Shown in pieces: positions 14,500 through 23,182 of a stretch of DNA of 64,000 nucleotides (positions within the stretch are counted from its first letter, which is position 1; the number at the start of each line of letters is the position of its first letter). The position numbers were made by a program, and so were the translations under genes. Source of the DNA: Bacteroidota bacterium (GTDB lineage Bacteria > Bacteroidota > Bacteroidia > Bacteroidales > JAAUTT01); the NCBI GenBank assembly GCA_030706405.1, contig JAUZOO010000015.1:1-64000 (forward strand), written 5' to 3'. The notes below the pieces were generated by a model. It was not told where the DNA came from. It was given only the letters and a program-made list of their open reading frames with translations, and did not search any database.

Positions 14500-17400
14500 T
14501 CAATTTAAATCGGTTGTGAAAGCTTCATTAGGTGCTGTAAATAAAAAATTGTGAACGATGTTAAAAAATAACTGAGGGTCGAAAGGCTTGGTCAAGTAAT
14601 GATCGCAACCGGCATCGAGGCATTTTTTGTGTTCGTTTTCCATCGCATATGCGGTTTGGGCGATTACCGGAGTCCCTTTTCTTAATTCTTTAATCTGCTT
14701 AGTGGCTTCAAAACCGTTTATTCCGGGCAAGCGCATGTCCATTAAAATAACGTCGATAATCTGGCTCGATTTACAGATGGTAATGGCTTCTTCTCCGGTT
14801 TCGGTACGTAAAAGGGTAACCCCGGTATTGGTAAGTAATTCTTTGATATATATGTAGTTTACCTCTTCGTCTTCGACAACTAAAATAGTTTTACCTATCC
14901 AGTTACGCTGAGCAACTGGCATGGATGGTGCTAAAAAGTGAGGAGCGATAGGTTCTGTTTCGGATGTTTTCCAAGGAATAGTGAAATAGAATTCGGAACC
15001 TTCTCCGGGAACAGATTTTACCCATATTTCGCCTTGTAACAATTCAACAAGACCTTTGGATATGGCGAGTCCTAAGCCGGTACCTTTTCGTTTTTGGGTA
15101 GAGTTGCCGGCTTGTTTAAAGCGTTCGAATATAATTTCCGATTCGTAGGGGGACATTCCGATACCGCTGTCTTTTACAAAAAATAGTAGGTGTTTATTGT
15201 CGGGAAGGTAGCCAAATTCGATGAATCCGCGCTCGGTGAATTTTAAGGCATTGTTTATCAGGTTGCTGATAACTTGTTTTAAGCGGAATGGGTCGGTAAA
15301 TATTTCTTTGCAATTATAATTTAAAGGAGTATTAGCAATTATTTTTAGCTGAGGCTTGTTTTGACGATTTTTCTCTCCTTCATAGAATTCTTCCAAGTCA
15401 GTCATAAGCTTTAACAAATCGACATTTTCTGGTTCAATATTGATTTGTCCAGCTTCAATTTTAGCGATGTCAATAATGTCGTTAATGAGGCTTAGCAGGA
15501 GCTTTCCACTATTATTGATGATGCGCAGATACTGGATTTCCTGTTCCCGTTCAAATTCACGCATTTCGAGCAGGTGGGCAAATCCGAGGATTCCGTTGAT
15601 GGGGGTTCGTATCTCGTGCGACATGTTGGCCAGAAAGGCCGATTTAAGCTGGTCGGCCTGTTCGGCTTTTTCTTTAGCTTTCCGAAGCCGGTATTCATTT
15701 AATTTATATTGGGTTATGTCGCGCGAAATGCCTACAACCTGGGATATATTGCCATTCATATCCTTAATACCAACAATTGTAGTTGATAACCAAATGCTTC
15801 CCTGCGTGGTTGGGATTTCATTTTCCTTATGAAGAGACGAGGCTTCTCCGGAGAAAATAATTTGTTCCGTTTTATGAAATTCGTCGGCAAATTCTTTGAG
15901 CAAATGGTCGTAAACTGTTTTCCCGATAAGCTCTTCTGGCGAATGATAGCCGAATAAACGAGCCATCCCCATATTGGCCCTTATGTAATAGCCATGAATA
16001 TCTTTGAAATATATGGCATCGGGGATATTGTCCATAATTACCTGCAGGTTGTCGCGTTCGGTAAAGAGGCGGTTTTCAATTTGTTTTTTATCGGTAATGT
16101 CGATGATGGTGCCGTGTATTTTCACGGCTTTTCCTGTCTCGGGAGCAACTTCAATTCTTCCGATTGAGTTTACATATCGGGTTGTTTCTCCTAAGGTGTT
16201 GATTCGGTGTGTAAAATTGAAATTAGACGAATGTCGTATGCTTCGGTTTAGTTGTTCGTTGGTGTAGAGGTAGTCATCCTGATGCACGTAGTTAAGGTAA
16301 TAGTCGTCGTCAGCCAATGGGTTAGAGCCCGGCTCGCGTCCCAGAATCATGTATGCCTCGTTGGACCATTTGGTTGTTCCTTCAAGTAAATCAATTTCAT
16401 ATGTACCAAAATGGATGTTTTTTTCAGCTTCTTCGAGTTGCTGACGACTTGAGTTCAAATCGTGTTCGTGATCTATTTTGTCAGTAATATCGGTGTTGGT
16501 AACCAATACACTTTCAACCACATTGTTTTGGTTGACTTCAGGTACCAGAATGGCTTCAAAGTGTTTGGTCCCAATAGGAGTTTCCAGTGAAAATATTTGG
16601 GTCAATTCTTTATTTCTGCGGATAACCCATTTGAGTTTTTTTTCGAGATAGGAGGCTTGGCTTTTGGGAATATAGTACTCTCCCAGTCTTTTGCCAATAC
16701 ATTCGCTAACAGGTATCCCGATAATTTTATAAACGTTGGGACTTACAAATACGCATTTTAAATTTCGGCTGAAACGAGTGATGAGGTTGGGGGAATGTTC
16801 AATAAGTGCCTCGAATTTTTGTTTTTCTTCAATAAGGGCTTTTTCATAAGCTTTACGCTCAGTAATATCGCGAATAAGGGCTTGGATAATTCCCCGTCCT
16901 GAGGTTGTTATTAATCTGGCACTGATGCTTATGGGGATAGCTTTTTGTTTAGGGGTAATTATCTCGGTTTCGAAATTTACCGATTTGTTGGTTATGATGT
17001 TCGCAAGTCTTCGGTGAAGATATTTGAAGGTTTCTTCGTTAAAAAAGAGCTGTACATTGCTCTGTATAAGTTCGTCCTCTTTTAAGCCGACTAAGTCGCA
17101 CAGGTTTTTATTTACCTCAAGGAATTTTCCGGAGAAATCAAATCGACAAAAGGCATCGTTAAGGTGTTCGAATATTGATTTATAGTTTTCCTGGCTTTCC
17201 TGTATTTGTTTTCTGGCAATCATCCGTTCGGTGATGTCGATAGAGATGCCGCTGATACGAATTGCATTATTTTGTCCGTCGCGTTCGATAACCCGCCCGG
17301 AATCGAGTATCCAGATATAACTCCCGTCTTTGTTAAGTACGCGGTGCTCGGTCCGGTACGATGGGGTTATGTCGTTTAAATGGTCGTTGAGTTCTTTTAA

Positions 17401-17637
17401 AACCGTGTCTTTGTCGTCGGGATGAATACGGTCGTCCCACAGGTTTGGATAAGGTTTGAGTTCTCCGTGTTTATAGCCAAGTATATTTAGCCACTGGTCG
17501 TCATAATATACATCATTGGTTTTCAGGTTCCAGTCCCAAAAACCAATTCCTGCGGCTTCAACCGCAAGTGACAGCCTGTCGTTGGCAAGTCCGAGCAGGA
17601 ATTCTATGTTGTTGGTTTTTTGGTTATCTGTGCCCAT
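14500..17637 (-). CDS. Five-PAS hybrid sensor histidine kinase
   Basis: A 1045-aa soluble hybrid kinase with no transmembrane segment. It has five successive PAS/PAC units (about 18-135, 143-262, 270-390, 400-515, 525-645), each closing with a PAC-type string such as GISIDITERM or GTIIDITDKK. The HisKA domain follows with phospho-acceptor H674 in NMSHEIRTPINGIL, then the HATPase domain (NALKFTERG, FVKDSGIGM, GTGLGLAISKGLVEL), and a C-terminal receiver with D967 in LMDMRLPGINGF. No output domain or DNA-binding partner is adjacent, so phosphate is probably passed on elsewhere. It begins 18 bases after the Omp85-like gene and is probably co-transcribed with it. Confidence 0.95.
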   Translation of the reverse strand: MGTDNQKTNNIEFLLGLANDRLSLAVEAAGIGFWDWNLKTNDVYYDDQWLNILGYKHGELKPYPNLWDDRIHPDDKDTVLKELNDHLNDITPSYRTEHRVLNKDGSYIWILDSGRVIERDGQNNAIRISGISIDITERMIARKQIQESQENYKSIFEHLNDAFCRFDFSGKFLEVNKNLCDLVGLKEDELIQSNVQLFFNEETFKYLHRRLANIITNKSVNFETEIITPKQKAIPISISARLITTSGRGIIQALIRDITERKAYEKALIEEKQKFEALIEHSPNLITRFSRNLKCVFVSPNVYKIIGIPVSECIGKRLGEYYIPKSQASYLEKKLKWVIRRNKELTQIFSLETPIGTKHFEAILVPEVNQNNVVESVLVTNTDITDKIDHEHDLNSSRQQLEEAEKNIHFGTYEIDLLEGTTKWSNEAYMILGREPGSNPLADDDYYLNYVHQDDYLYTNEQLNRSIRHSSNFNFTHRINTLGETTRYVNSIGRIEVAPETGKAVKIHGTIIDITDKKQIENRLFTERDNLQVIMDNIPDAIYFKDIHGYYIRANMGMARLFGYHSPEELIGKTVYDHLLKEFADEFHKTEQIIFSGEASSLHKENEIPTTQGSIWLSTTIVGIKDMNGNISQVVGISRDITQYKLNEYRLRKAKEKAEQADQLKSAFLANMSHEIRTPINGILGFAHLLEMREFEREQEIQYLRIINNSGKLLLSLINDIIDIAKIEAGQINIEPENVDLLKLMTDLEEFYEGEKNRQNKPQLKIIANTPLNYNCKEIFTDPFRLKQVISNLINNALKFTERGFIEFGYLPDNKHLLFFVKDSGIGMSPYESEIIFERFKQAGNSTQKRKGTGLGLAISKGLVELLQGEIWVKSVPGEGSEFYFTIPWKTSETEPIAPHFLAPSMPVAQRNWIGKTILVVEDEEVNYIYIKELLTNTGVTLLRTETGEEAITICKSSQIIDVILMDMRLPGINGFEATKQIKELRKGTPVIAQTAYAMENEHKKCLDAGCDHYLTKPFDPQLFFNIVHNFLFTAPNEAFTTDLN

Positions 17638-17655
17638 GTAGTGTAATTTAGTATT

Positions 17656-18984
17656 TTAAAAAAGAAAATTCAAACCAATGTATAATCCGTTGTTCCCATC
17701 GTTTTTGTTTACTGAAATTCCGTAATTTAAGGCAGCAACAAAGTTTTGGTTCATGGCGGCGTATGCGCCAAGTCCGTATGTCTGGTGCCATTTTTCGGGG
17801 CTTCCTTTAGATAAATAAAAGTTAGCCTCCGGATTACTTGTAGTTACGGCGTATTTGCCAGTAACACGCCCAAAATCAGTAAACCCGGCCAATGCCAGAT
17901 AGAAGTTCTGTTTGAATTTATAAGTACGTAAAAATTTCCATCGAAGTTCGATATTTCCGTAGAAAAAATCTTCTCCCACAACTCGATCCCGCAGTACCCC
18001 GCGTAAGTTCTTGCTTCCGCCCAAACCTTCGGTACTTGTATTTGAGCCATAGATAAACGGAAGCATGTAAAATGGCATTGTTCCGTTTATTTTTGCCTGA
18101 TAACTAAGGCGATATGCGAGATTTAATAATTCTTTTTTTAAGGTGAAATATTCGCGGTGGTTTATGGCCAATTTAGTGAATGCCTTGCTGTTGCCCAAAA
18201 ATGACGGAGAGATCAGTAATAAGATTTCCGACCAGATTCCCCGCATGGGATTAGGCTCATTGTCGCGCGTATCGAAAACTATCCCGGCTTTTGCCATGTT
18301 GTTTATTCCGCCGTTTTTCTGGCTGGCATCAATGATTCCCCATTCAACGAATTTGTCGTACAGTAAAGGCACGTTGGGTAAAATGTCATTTCCGGATTTT
18401 TCTTTGTTTAGATTTTGTATGTCAACGGTATTTATTTTTATGTTAAGATGCGATAATCCTGCCAGCCAACGGAATCGTCTGTCGGTGATGTTTCCTTGTA
18501 TATCGATTTTCAGATGGTCTAATTTACGATCGAGACGGTAAAAAACTTTGGAGATGTAGACTGATGTGCCCGGTTTTTCGATGTCGGGGTTGTAATAGGC
18601 GTTATAACCGTTAAACCCATAAAAATTCAAGGCCTGTTCGGTAAATATCGAGGCTTCGGAAGTTATGCGCAGCGAAGGAATGAGGGCTTCAGAATCGTAG
18701 ATTAGCTGGTTAGTGCCGCTGCCTTTTGACGTTCGTGACCATTCGAAGTATAAGGAATGGTTGTAGCGAGGATAGAATTTGCCATTGCCATAATTATAAA
18801 GGTTAGTAATAACTCCGTATCGAAACCCGATGTCGGAATCAAAGGCTATGGCCGGTAAGGCCCCGATATTCCATCCTTTTTTTATTTTTTCGTTGTTTAG
18901 CGCAGTCGAGTCAATATTTGAGGACATCACTTGCGGACAAACGGCAATTAACAGAAGATAGGCTATGAAAATTCGGGATGTCAT
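17656..18984 (-). CDS. Omp85/BamA-like outer-membrane surface antigen protein
   Basis: A 442-aa protein with a signal peptide (IFIAYLLLIAVCPQVMSS) and a C-terminal beta barrel ending in a phenylalanine (GLYIGLNFLF). GLGGSKNLRGVLRDRVVG near residue 330 is the conserved barrel motif of the bacterial surface antigen (Omp85) family. No POTRA repeat is clear, and the protein is much shorter than BamA or TamA, so it is a minimal Omp85-like barrel of unknown substrate. A GTG lies directly before the ATG at 18982-18984; I prefer the ATG. The downstream PAS kinase gene starts 18 bases later. Confidence 0.75.
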   Translation of the reverse strand: MTSRIFIAYLLLIAVCPQVMSSNIDSTALNNEKIKKGWNIGALPAIAFDSDIGFRYGVITNLYNYGNGKFYPRYNHSLYFEWSRTSKGSGTNQLIYDSEALIPSLRITSEASIFTEQALNFYGFNGYNAYYNPDIEKPGTSVYISKVFYRLDRKLDHLKIDIQGNITDRRFRWLAGLSHLNIKINTVDIQNLNKEKSGNDILPNVPLLYDKFVEWGIIDASQKNGGINNMAKAGIVFDTRDNEPNPMRGIWSEILLLISPSFLGNSKAFTKLAINHREYFTLKKELLNLAYRLSYQAKINGTMPFYMLPFIYGSNTSTEGLGGSKNLRGVLRDRVVGEDFFYGNIELRWKFLRTYKFKQNFYLALAGFTDFGRVTGKYAVTTSNPEANFYLSKGSPEKWHQTYGLGAYAAMNQNFVAALNYGISVNKNDGNNGLYIGLNFLF

Positions 18985-19019
18985 CACTAATAATGATTGC
19001 TTTTGCCGAGATAAAATAA

Positions 19020-19055
19020 AAAAGTGTTTATTAAGTAAAATTAATAAACACTTTT
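19020..19055. terminator. Hairpin terminator upstream of the Omp85-like gene
   Basis: AAAAGTGTTTATTAA (19020-19034), loop GTAAAA, TTAATAAACACTTTT (19041-19055): a perfect 15-bp stem. It lies 28 bases after the stop codon of the SPOR-domain gene on the minus strand and separates that transcript from the Omp85-kinase operon. Confidence 0.8.
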
Positions 19056-19082
19056 ATTAGAGAGCCGAAATGGTGATAAATA

Positions 19083-20201
19083 TCAATAAGTTAAAATCCA
19101 AGCATCGGCTTTGCCTTTGCCGCGTAGTCGTTGGGCTTCTTTTTCGGCCGATTCTTTGTCCGTAAAAGAGGCATAGCCTACATAATATTTGTTTTTGATG
19201 AGCCCAATCTTTTCGGCTTTAAAGCCCTGCGTTTTTAGGTCTTTTATGAATTTTTCGGCATTGGCTTCCGAGCTGAAACTTCCTGCAACTACGTGAAAAT
19301 GTGTTATTTTTGGTTTGGCTGAACTGGTAGGTTTTGCACTGGTTGTTTCTGGTTTTTCAACTTTTTTCTCGGCAACTTTAGGTTTTGCTGCAGCTTCTTT
19401 ATTGGTAGGTTGATCTTTAATAACTTTTTTTTCGTTTCCGGACGATGCTGTTTCCTTTTTTTCAGTAACAGGCTGTGATGGGGCATCAGTTTTGGCAACG
19501 ACAGTGTCCTTGGATTTTTCGGCACTGACTTTAGCTGCCTGCTGGGCTCTGATAATCGAATCGCTATTTATAATGTCCTGAGGTTTGGTCTTTTCCTTGT
19601 TAGCTTTAACCTTAAGGTCCATCTCTTCCGTTGAATTATTAAAAAAGGAGAAATAGGTAATTACGCCTAAGGTAAGTATGGCTATGGCTCCTATAACGAA
19701 GAGTTTAGCTGCAGATGTTTCGGACGAGGTATCATCGGTACGCTTTTCTTCAGCTACTTCTTCTGACTTTGCCGTAGATATGGACGAATGACCTGTTATT
19801 TCTGCAGGTTCATCGTTAAAGAAAATTTCACGGGGAGCTTCAATAATGGGTAAATCGGGTTTCGTTTTTTCTTTTATTGTCGAGCCGGGTGCTGTTCTTA
19901 GCTGAATCTTTTCATTTTCGTCCATGATTAGGGTCCCTACTCCCGTCAATTCGAATTGTTTGTGAAGCCCTAGCTGTAAATGAATATCTTCCACCATTTT
20001 TATCACTTTTTGGGTGGCTTCGGTTTTGCTGATTCCTTCTTCAATGACAATATGGTCAATTAAAAGATTGTCGTTGTAACGGAGAAATTCGTTAAAACTA
20101 ATGAGTGATGGGGTTTCGTCTTTTCGGATAAAAGCGCCAAGGTCGGGAACTATAACTTTTTTATTGTTGGCTAACAGGGTGTTAATATACTTGCTGAGCA
20201 T
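19083..20201 (-). CDS. HU-CCDC81 and SPOR domain protein
   Basis: A 372-aa inner-membrane protein typical of Bacteroidota. Residues 1-60 (NTLLANNKKVIVPDLGAFIRK) and about 61-125 (FELTGVGTLIMDENEKIQL) form the tandem HU-CCDC81 module, which is cytoplasmic. One transmembrane segment lies near 165-187 (FVIGAIAILTLGVITYFSF). A long K/E/A/T-rich linker spans about 190-290, and a C-terminal SPOR domain (HFHVVAGSFSSEANAEKFIKD) binds septal peptidoglycan. The design suggests a link between DNA or another cytoplasmic ligand and the division site. That role is inferred. A terminator follows. Confidence 0.9.
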   Translation of the reverse strand: MLSKYINTLLANNKKVIVPDLGAFIRKDETPSLISFNEFLRYNDNLLIDHIVIEEGISKTEATQKVIKMVEDIHLQLGLHKQFELTGVGTLIMDENEKIQLRTAPGSTIKEKTKPDLPIIEAPREIFFNDEPAEITGHSSISTAKSEEVAEEKRTDDTSSETSAAKLFVIGAIAILTLGVITYFSFFNNSTEEMDLKVKANKEKTKPQDIINSDSIIRAQQAAKVSAEKSKDTVVAKTDAPSQPVTEKKETASSGNEKKVIKDQPTNKEAAAKPKVAEKKVEKPETTSAKPTSSAKPKITHFHVVAGSFSSEANAEKFIKDLKTQGFKAEKIGLIKNKYYVGYASFTDKESAEKEAQRLRGKGKADAWILTY

Positions 20202-20347
20202 GACGGTGTTTCTAATATTGGTATTGTTCTAAGCCGGAAAGTTACTACAATTCCGAGTATAATTCAAAGGTAGATGAGTATATACACGTCGTGATTTTAT
20301 AAATTGCTGTGCAATAGTTTATTGTTTTGAATTTTGTGCAAAAAAAA

Positions 20348-20368
20348 GGCAGCCTGTCAACGGCTGCC
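20348..20368 (-). terminator. Terminator of the rnf operon
   Basis: GGCAGCC (20348-20354), a seven-base loop, GGCTGCC (20362-20368). On the minus strand it follows rnfA by 30 bases and is followed by a long T-run (plus-strand A tract 20340-20347). Confidence 0.85.
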
Positions 20369-20398
20369 CTGTGTTGCTATTTAATTGAGATGGTCTGT

Positions 20399-20971
20399 TC
20401 AAACTAATCCGGCAAATCCCATGAATGCGAGGGAGATCATTCCTCCGATGATTAAGGTTTGTGGAAAACCTTTCATTCCTTCAGGAGTGTCAACCAGTTC
20501 GAGTTGTTCGCGGATACCGGCCATAAGGATAAGGGCTACGGTAAAACCGGCTGCAATTGCGGCAGCATAATAGACACTCATAATTACATTGTAATTTTTT
20601 TGAAGTGCCAGTATAGCGATACCAAGAACAGCGCAGTTGGTGGTAATCAACGGAAGGTAAATACCCAAAGCCTGATAAAGCGGAGGGCTTACTTTCTTTA
20701 AAATGATTTCTACCATCTGTACCAATGCCGCAATTACCAGAATGAACGATATGGTTTGCAGGAACTCGATATGCAACGGGTTCAGTACGTAAATCTGGAT
20801 GAAATAGGTAATGAGGTTACAAAGTGCCATTACAAACATCATGGCAGCTCCCATACCTATGCAGGTGGTAATTTTATTGGTAATCCCTAAAAATGGGCAA
20901 ATTCCCAAAAATTGCGATAAGATTACGTTATTTACAAAAAGCGCAAGTATAAGTATTTGAATGTATTCCAT
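20399..20971 (-). CDS. rnfA: Electron transport complex subunit RnfA
   Basis: A 190-aa integral membrane subunit with about six transmembrane helices. With RnfE it forms the pseudo-symmetric membrane core that carries a [2Fe-2S] cluster across the membrane. The start ILILALFVNNVILSQFLGIC and the mirrored LITTNCAVLGIAILA segment are characteristic; both contain the cysteine expected to bind the cluster. It is the last gene of the rseC-rnfBCDGEA operon, 12 bases after rnfE. RnfA and NqrE are close relatives; the neighbouring ferredoxin-type RnfB and RnfC identify the complex as Rnf. Confidence 0.95.
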   Translation of the reverse strand: MEYIQILILALFVNNVILSQFLGICPFLGITNKITTCIGMGAAMMFVMALCNLITYFIQIYVLNPLHIEFLQTISFILVIAALVQMVEIILKKVSPPLYQALGIYLPLITTNCAVLGIAILALQKNYNVIMSVYYAAAIAAGFTVALILMAGIREQLELVDTPEGMKGFPQTLIIGGMISLAFMGFAGLV

Positions 20972-20983
20972 TGTAATAAAGTT

Positions 20984-21571
20984 TTATTGTCCTTTTTTAT
21001 AGCGGTTAACCATGGCAAACAAATAGCCGAAGGTGAAGAAGGCTCCCGGAGGCATGATGAATAACAGGATAGTACGGGCATCTTGGGCTACAAATTTGAT
21101 GTCGAAGAGAGAGCCGCTACCAAGAATTTCGCGGACACAACCAATCGAAGTCAATGCCATGGTAAAGCCAAGTCCTACGCCAAGTCCGTCGAGGGCAGAA
21201 GGAAATACCGAGAATTTCTGGGCGAATGATTCAGCACGGCCAAGAAGGATACAGTTGGCCACGATGAGCGGGATATAAATACCCAGTTTACCATACAATC
21301 CGGGGGTGTAAGCTTTCATCAGCAAATCCACAACGGTTACGAAAGTGGCAATGATAACCACGAATGCACCAATACGGACTTTATCGGGAATAAATCCTTT
21401 CAAAAGCGAAACGAAAATATTCGAGAACAAAAGTACAAAGGTGGTAGCAAGCCCCATACCCATTGCGTTGAATCCCGAAGTGGTGGTGGCCAGGGTAGGG
21501 CAGGTGCCGAGAACCAAAACGAAGGTTGGATTTTCTTTCCACAACCCGTTAGTGAAATATTTCAAATTCAT
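20984..21571 (-). CDS. rnfE: Electron transport complex subunit RnfE
   Basis: A 195-aa membrane subunit with about six helices, related to RnfA by internal symmetry. VLVLGTCPTLATTTSGFNAM near the N-terminus and IPLIVANCILLGRAESFA in the second half contain the two conserved cysteines for the shared [2Fe-2S] cluster. The start overlaps the rnfG stop as ATGA (21568-21571), which indicates translational coupling. NqrD is the counterpart in the sodium-pumping NADH:quinone reductase; context decides for Rnf. Confidence 0.95.
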   Translation of the reverse strand: MNLKYFTNGLWKENPTFVLVLGTCPTLATTTSGFNAMGMGLATTFVLLFSNIFVSLLKGFIPDKVRIGAFVVIIATFVTVVDLLMKAYTPGLYGKLGIYIPLIVANCILLGRAESFAQKFSVFPSALDGLGVGLGFTMALTSIGCVREILGSGSLFDIKFVAQDARTILLFIMPPGAFFTFGYLFAMVNRYKKGQ

Positions 21572-22194
21572 TTTAAACCTCCTTTCTGGATGGCTGAAGA
21601 GTCTGTTACAGCCGCGTTATTCGACGATAAAACCTTTTTATGTACAGCTTTAAAAGCATTGCCAAGAGCATCGCAAAAAGCCCTGGAGCTGATGGTTGCC
21701 GCTGTAATAGCATCAACATCGCCTCCGTCTTTCTTCACGCTTAGGTTATAGCTGTTGGGGTTCTTTCCTTTGAATTGGTTTTTGAACTTTGGATCGGTCA
21801 TTTTGGTGCCAAGTCCCGGAGTTTCTTTATGTTCCAATACCGAAGTATTGTAGATGGTGCCATCGGGCAGGAAACCAACCATGATGGAAATATGTCCGCC
21901 AAAACCTTTGTTGGTAAAGGTTTTAACAGCATAACCCACAACCTGGCTAGCCTTTTTGGCCGGATAACATACGAAAGTGTCGGTGCCATTGTTTACTTTG
22001 AACTGATCAGCAAACGGATCATTGTCGAAAGCTGGAACAACTTGTTGAATGGCAGTATTGATGTTTTTCCGTTCAACATTGGCGATAGTGTCTTTGGTCA
22101 AAAGGTATGTTACCCCTAAAGCGGCGGCCATGATGGCACTGATCAGCGAAAGGCTGATGACCATATTTGTTAATGACGATTCGAGCTTAGCCAT
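21568..22194 (-). CDS. rnfG: Electron transport complex subunit RnfG
   Basis: A 208-aa subunit with one N-terminal transmembrane helix (NMVISLSLISAIMAAALGVTYL) and a periplasmic FMN-binding domain. AITAATISSRAF carries the threonine that is covalently flavinylated in this family. I chose the ATG at 22192-22194 (MAKLESSLTN) because GGGGAGGTG, a strong ribosome binding site, lies just before it; a longer frame beginning at 22230 uses a poorer start and overlaps rnfD by 44 bases. With the chosen start the overlap is eight bases. Confidence 0.93.
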   Translation of the reverse strand: MAKLESSLTNMVISLSLISAIMAAALGVTYLLTKDTIANVERKNINTAIQQVVPAFDNDPFADQFKVNNGTDTFVCYPAKKASQVVGYAVKTFTNKGFGGHISIMVGFLPDGTIYNTSVLEHKETPGLGTKMTDPKFKNQFKGKNPNSYNLSVKKDGGDVDAITAATISSRAFCDALGNAFKAVHKKVLSSNNAAVTDSSAIQKGGLK

Positions 22195-23182
22195 TGCGCA
22201 CCTCCCCAAATTTTTTAGGTTTAAAACCAAGATTGATTAACGGGGTTGCGGCATTCATAATTAGGATGGCGAATGATACGCCTTCAGGATATGCCCCCCA
22301 AACCCTGATGATGGTAGTGATAACTCCGCATCCGAGGCCGAAGATTATCATCCCTTTGGCCGACATTGGCGTGGTGACCATATCGGTTGCCATAAAGAAT
22401 GCCCCAAGCATCAAGCCGCCTGAAACCAAGTGAAATATAGGACTGGCAAAGCGCTCGGGATTAATCAGGAACAGAATTCCGGTGAATGTGAAAACTGTGG
22501 CCAGATAGGTGAACGGAATATGCCAGGTAATCACCTTACGGAGAAGCAAAAATAACCCGCCGATGATGATGGCAAGGGCCGAAATTTCACCCAAAGAACC
22601 TCCGTGATTTCCAAGGAACAACTGGATATTTGATGGAATGTGCTGGAATATAGCACTCAACGATTCGCCCTTTTTCAATCCTTCTTTTAAGATACCGAGC
22701 GAAGTTGCACCGGTAACTGCATCGGGATGAGCCAGTTGTTCAAATCGGTTCAGCGGCCAGGTGGTCATGTCGGCAGGAAACGAAACCAAGAGGAACACAC
22801 GGCCAATCAGTGCCGGGTTGAATGGGTTTTTGCCCAATCCACCAAACGACATCTTGGCGATACCTATCGATACGATACAGCCAATCATAATAATCCACCA
22901 GGGAAGATTGCTGGGAACGTTAAATGCCAGCAGTAAGCCGGTGATGATGGCCGACCCGTCAGTGATGCAGACGTCGCCCTTTAACAGAAATTTTTGGATA
23001 GCCCATTCAATGGCTAGGCAAAATCCTACAGCCAAAATCGATACCCTCAGGGCATCGAAGCCGAAAAAGAATATCGACACCGCCAGTGCGGGGAGTAAAG
23101 CAAAAATCACGCTGTACATGATTTGCTTTACGGTCATTTCTCCATGCGCGTGCGGAGATGGTGATACTTTTAGTAAACTCAT
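22187..23182 (-). CDS. rnfD: Electron transport complex subunit RnfD
   Basis: A 331-aa polytopic membrane subunit with about nine or ten helices, related to NqrB. DAVTGATSLG (about residues 153-162) contains the threonine that is covalently flavinylated in the family. The helical core includes KMSFGGLGKNPFNPALIGRV, also conserved. Rnf couples electron flow between ferredoxin and NAD to sodium or proton transport; RnfD is thought to belong to the ion-translocating part. Its ATG overlaps the rnfC stop as ATGA (23179-23182). Confidence 0.95.
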   Translation of the reverse strand: MSLLKVSPSPHAHGEMTVKQIMYSVIFALLPALAVSIFFFGFDALRVSILAVGFCLAIEWAIQKFLLKGDVCITDGSAIITGLLLAFNVPSNLPWWIIMIGCIVSIGIAKMSFGGLGKNPFNPALIGRVFLLVSFPADMTTWPLNRFEQLAHPDAVTGATSLGILKEGLKKGESLSAIFQHIPSNIQLFLGNHGGSLGEISALAIIIGGLFLLLRKVITWHIPFTYLATVFTFTGILFLINPERFASPIFHLVSGGLMLGAFFMATDMVTTPMSAKGMIIFGLGCGVITTIIRVWGAYPEGVSFAILIMNAATPLINLGFKPKKFGEVRNG

